A DNA stretch of 64,000 nt, taken from contig JAGAZB010000035.1 in the NCBI GenBank assembly GCA_017940255.1, positions 91,913-155,912 on the forward strand, read 5' to 3'. The translations under genes were made by a program, and so were the position numbers. Below, one piece after another: positions 61,303 through 64,000 of the stretch. Numbering within the stretch: the stretch's first letter is position 1; every line of letters starts with the position of its first letter. A model generated the notes under the pieces. It was not told where the DNA came from and made no database searches. It saw nothing but the letters and a program-made list of their open reading frames with translations. This DNA comes from Treponema sp. (GTDB taxonomy: Bacteria > Spirochaetota > Spirochaetia > Treponematales > Treponemataceae).

Positions 61303-62544
61303 TCAACGAATGCCAGCGCGGGTTTCATAGAGACGCTGAATATCATTAATATTGTTTACAATCACATAATTATCGTAAACTTCGATTCTGTGACGTTCAA
61401 CAAATCTGTTAATTTCATCTTTTGTAACTTCAAGTGAAAGTCCAGCCCAGTGTGCAATATCAGAAACAGTAACATTGAACTTGCGCTGTTTTTCCATTTC
61501 GTTAGCAACAGGATTCATTTCGTTGAGCATGAGGAAAACATCTGCAATTTTTGCCTGCAAATCTTTAATAACAAGAATCTTAAGGCGGCGGCGCTGATCA
61601 TAAATACGCTTACAGAAAAGCTTAAGCAGAAGCAGAGCCATCTGAGGGTTGCCTGTAATTAAAAGCTCAAAGTTTTCTTTATTGAATTCAAGACAGCGAA
61701 CCTTACCAATTGCCATACAGGTTGCAGAACGGGGAGAATTATCAAGGATGGCCATTTCACCAAAGAATTCACCAGGCTTAAGAACATCAAGATTCTTTTT
61801 TGAACCGTTTACACATTTTACCAGCTGAACATTTCCAGACTGAATAAGATAGAAAGAATCTCCCGGTTCAAACTCAGAAATAATAACTTCACCCGGCTCG
61901 TAGTTTTTTGCAAAGCGGGCAAAAGCAGGTAAATCAAAAATCTTAAGGGAAGAGTTTGCAACAACAGGCTCTTCGTAAGTATCAACAGAACTGCGGTCTA
62001 ACTGAGCAAGTTTATCTGCACGAAGCTTTGCAGCATCATACATTTTTTTTGCTTCGTCTATTTTTGGCGAATTAGGGAAACGCTTAATGTATTTTTCGTA
62101 AACATCACAGGCAGAACGGAATTGTTCTTCATCATAAAAACACTGACCAACACGGAGCATACCTGTAAGCTGATCTTCCGGCTCGCTGTGAAGAATACTT
62201 TCAATTTTTTTATGAACCTGACGCAACTGATTAGAAAATACACGAAGCATCTTCATAATCAAAGCTTTGTTGTTACTAAAAAGGATTTCAAATTCCTGAA
62301 CAGTAAGGGCAACGGCAACTGTTGGAACAACAGCTGTAGCAGTTTCTTCGCGAGGGAAATGTCCAAGAGCAGACTTTACACCAAAAAATTCACCACTATG
62401 AACCTGCTCTGCAACTGGCGCTTCGGTTTCAATGTCTGTACTAGTAAGTAAAACAGAACCATTCTGCATAATAAAGATTCGCTCGTCTTTATCACCTTCG
62501 AAGTAAATGATTGAACCTTTTGTATATTGCATTGCCTTTGGCAT
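61303..62544 (-). CDS. Regulator with two cyclic-nucleotide-binding domains
   Basis: 413 aa from ATG 62544 (GGGAG ribosome site; the TTG 6 nt upstream is not used). First cNMP domain at 10-125, a TPR-like helical linker (140-190: CFYDEEQFRSACDVYEKYIKRF), second cNMP domain (200-310) and a C-terminal Crp-like winged helix (VSDIAHWAGLSLEVTKDEI). The phosphate-binding cassette of the second domain is canonical (FGEMAILDNSPRSATC); in the first the Glu and Arg pattern is altered (FFGVKSALGHFPREETATA), so only the second may bind ligand. A receptor for the product of the cyclase at 29808 is plausible. A Crp-type HTH identity is by eye. Confidence 0.85.
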   Translation of the reverse strand: MPKAMQYTKGSIIYFEGDKDERIFIMQNGSVLLTSTDIETEAPVAEQVHSGEFFGVKSALGHFPREETATAVVPTVAVALTVQEFEILFSNNKALIMKMLRVFSNQLRQVHKKIESILHSEPEDQLTGMLRVGQCFYDEEQFRSACDVYEKYIKRFPNSPKIDEAKKMYDAAKLRADKLAQLDRSSVDTYEEPVVANSSLKIFDLPAFARFAKNYEPGEVIISEFEPGDSFYLIQSGNVQLVKCVNGSKKNLDVLKPGEFFGEMAILDNSPRSATCMAIGKVRCLEFNKENFELLITGNPQMALLLLKLFCKRIYDQRRRLKILVIKDLQAKIADVFLMLNEMNPVANEMEKQRKFNVTVSDIAHWAGLSLEVTKDEINRFVERHRIEVYDNYVIVNNINDIQRLYETRAGIR

Positions 62545-62633
62545 AGTCAACTCCCAAGTTTTTATACTATCTTCAAATTATAACCCCTTTTTTCTTATAT
62601 CACAAGTAAAAAAAATATGATATTCTTTTTGTT

Positions 62634-63491
62634 ATGATAGACTTACACGTGCATACTACAGCTTCTGACGGACAGTACAGGCCTGCTCAAATTATGCAGA
62701 AAGCTGCAGATTTGGGAATAAATACAATTGCAATTACTGACCATGACACTGTTGCGGGACTTGAAGAAGGCCGGGCAGAGGCAGAAAAGCTTGGTATAAA
62801 CTTTGTGCCCGGAATAGAAATGAATATAAACGGTTCACGTGGGGAATTTCATCTTTTAGGTTTGGGATTAGAAAGGATTTCAACTTCGCTGCAAACTGCA
62901 ATTGATAACCTGCAAAAAAACAGGGTGCTTAGAAACGAAGAAATGATTGCTAAAATGCGCGCAGACGGAGTGGATATTACTCTGGAAGAGCTGACGGCTC
63001 GCTTTCCTGACACTGTAATTGGCCGCCCCCACATTGCGGCTATGCTGGTAGAAAAAGGCCTTGTTCGAAAAAGACAGCAGGCTTTTGATAAGTATCTTGC
63101 AAAGGGGCGTCCCTGGTATTGTGAGCGGGTGGGCACAAATCTTGATGAAGCAATTATTGCAATCAGGGAAAGCGGGGGCATTCCGGTAATTGCTCACCCT
63201 ATGTCGCTCTATCTTTCCTGGGGAAAACTGCCAGCCGCCCTGCAAGACATTTACGAGCGGGGAGTTATGGGGCTGGAAGCTTTTCATCCCGGGGCACGCA
63301 TGACCGACTGCCTGCGTCTGGAAGAGTGCGCCCGGAAAATAGGCTATTTTATTACGGCTGCCAGCGACTTTCACGGAGAAAAGGTGCGCGCAGACAGAAA
63401 ACTGGGCCACACCTGCAACAACAAGGTGATTGAAGATAAGTTTTGGACCGAGGAGCTGGGGCCGGCGCTGGAAAGAGTGCAGAAAAATTAA
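62634..63491 (+). CDS. PHP-domain phosphoesterase (RNase AM/TrpH-like)
   Basis: 285 aa. PHP metal sites: DLHVHTTASDGQY at the start, ITDHDTVAGLEEG, PGIEMNI, GRPHIAAMLVEKG, IAHPMSLY and ASDFHGEKVRADRKLG near the end, all three-metal ligands in place. The E. coli relative (YciV/RNase AM) dephosphorylates nucleoside 3',5'-bisphosphates and degrades short RNAs; that role is inferred. TATTCT ends 7 nt before ATG 62634, with no ribosome site. Followed by the hairpin array at 63512, whose first stem has a T-rich tail and could serve as its terminator. Confidence 0.9.
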   Translation: MIDLHVHTTASDGQYRPAQIMQKAADLGINTIAITDHDTVAGLEEGRAEAEKLGINFVPGIEMNINGSRGEFHLLGLGLERISTSLQTAIDNLQKNRVLRNEEMIAKMRADGVDITLEELTARFPDTVIGRPHIAAMLVEKGLVRKRQQAFDKYLAKGRPWYCERVGTNLDEAIIAIRESGGIPVIAHPMSLYLSWGKLPAALQDIYERGVMGLEAFHPGARMTDCLRLEECARKIGYFITAASDFHGEKVRADRKLGHTCNNKVIEDKFWTEELGPALERVQKN

Positions 63492-63511
63492 TAAATAAGT
63501 TGTTATATTTG

Positions 63512-63812
63512 AAAATGGGCTTATAAAATGGGTGGATTTGCTTGTTTTATAAGCCCATTTTTGATTTTAAATGTGGGTCGTTTAGGATTCGGGCTTATAA
63601 GAGATGTGGTTATAGGAGTTTTATAAGCCCATAGGGCAATTTTTTTATAAATAAAAGTGGTGGAGACGGGATTTTTGCTGTTTTGGAGGAGAAATTGGCT
63701 TATAAGATAAAGAGTTTACTGTTTTTTATAAGCCCATTTTCAAAACATGGTGTTGGAAATGGAAGTTTGGGGCTTATAGATTACAGAAAAACTAGAGATT
63801 TATAAGCCCCAA
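63512..63812. repeat. Array of four hairpins with shared GGCTTATAA stem and different loops
   Basis: Four stem-loops in 300 bp. (1) 63512-63528 with 63545-63561, 17-bp perfect stem, 16-nt loop. (2) 63591-63600 with 63621-63630, 10 bp, 20-nt loop. (3) 63692-63705 with 63726-63739, 13 of 14 bp, 20-nt loop. (4) 63767-63778 with 63801-63812, 12 bp, 22-nt loop. All stems contain GGCTTATA and its complement; loops and spacers share no clear sequence. No ORF of note. Confidence 0.85.
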
Positions 63813-63878
63813 GTGAAAACGAGGTGCTTTTTAAGGGTGTGGGGAGGGGCGTTACGGGGGGTGATAATAGGTAAAGCT

Positions 63879-63900
63879 AAAAAATGCTAACGCATTTTTT
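63879..63900. repeat. Hairpin AAAAAATGC-TAAC-GCATTTTTT
   Basis: A perfect 9-bp stem with a 4-nt loop, followed by more T. It looks like a weak bidirectional terminator. The G-rich stretch 63841-63862 and the complementary CACCCCCGTTAA at about 63945 flank it, hinting at another long inverted repeat cut by the window edge. Confidence 0.5.
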
Positions 63901-63982
63901 TTAACGCTTTGCTATAAAACACCGGCCGCCAGCGGCCTTACACACCCCCGTTAAAAGGGGTACGTTCGCTATCGCTCACTAC

Positions 63983-64000
63983 CGAGTTTCCTTCGGAAAC
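63983..64000. repeat. Partial CGAGTTT palindrome at the right edge
   Basis: CGAGTTTCC-TTC-GGAAAC, with the last bases lost beyond the window. Like the palindrome after ackA it is preceded by TAC. Confidence 0.45.

Noticed and set aside
63512..63812. CRISPR array reading of the GGCTTATAA repeats
   Set aside because: Units alternate in orientation, the conserved part is only 9-12 bp, spacing is irregular and no cas genes are present.

Overview
The window looks like a chromosome segment of a host-associated Treponema-type spirochaete. The evidence is the set of spirochaete-style conserved proteins of unknown function (982-aa TPR protein, class III cyclase operon, protein with two cNMP domains), the many lipoproteins with relaxed lipoboxes (FFGC, FSSC, IVSC, LFSC), outer-membrane beta-barrels ending in Phe, a G-homopolymer contingency tract, and a fermentative pair of GTP-type PEP carboxykinase and acetate kinase. 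No phage, plasmid or rRNA genes are seen.

Layout. 0-3.5 kb: RND efflux permease (cut by the left edge) and its membrane-fusion partner. 3.9-9.9 kb: surface block of three beta-helix proteins like the Cthe_2159/DUF4353 carbohydrate-binding family plus an outer-membrane protein, convergent with DUF4956 and VTC polyphosphate-polymerase genes. 9.9-15.3 kb: pth behind a Gld-type ABC exporter operon (ATPase, permease, GldG-like, DUF4340). 15.8-19 kb: 1047-aa exported protein with a propeller-like middle and a barrel-like end. 19-25.3 kb: argD behind probable ArgR boxes, cytoplasmic GH17 glucanase, ackA, CotH-kinase lipoprotein. 25.4-31.5 kb: operon of class III nucleotide cyclase, coiled-coil membrane protein, unknown protein and a peptide-type binding protein. 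31.6-41 kb: murJ, M24 aminopeptidase, TPR protein, LamG/FN3-like secreted protein, uvrC. 41-45.3 kb: LacI regulator and a sugar ABC transporter with a double palindromic operator over its promoter. 45.4-54 kb: glycosyltransferase, lipoproteins (one apparently phase-variable through a G8 tract), PTS IIC, Rpn/PD-(D/E)XK nuclease and a decayed copy of it. 54-64 kb: XRE regulator, PilZ protein, RlmM-like methyltransferase, NAGPA-like lipoprotein, pckG, GGDEF cyclase, FN3 lipoprotein, tRNA-Thr, double-cNMP regulator, PHP phosphoesterase.

Three features cut across the window. (1) Intergenic spaces carry large structured repeats: four or five long imperfect inverted repeats of 140-220 bp, two copies of a GTCGAAACCACC palindrome, short CGAGTTT palindromes, and at 63.5-63.8 kb four hairpins with a shared GGCTTATAA/TTATAAGCC stem and different loops. 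(2) Nine genes have a -10-like hexamer ending only 6-8 nt before the start codon and no Shine-Dalgarno sequence, which suggests leaderless mRNAs, including those of c-di-GMP and regulator genes. (3) Signalling genes are dense: cyclase, cNMP regulator, GGDEF, PilZ, LacI and XRE. The strongest single-locus finding is the G8 tract at 49602-49609, where one added G would fuse two halves of a lipoprotein gene.
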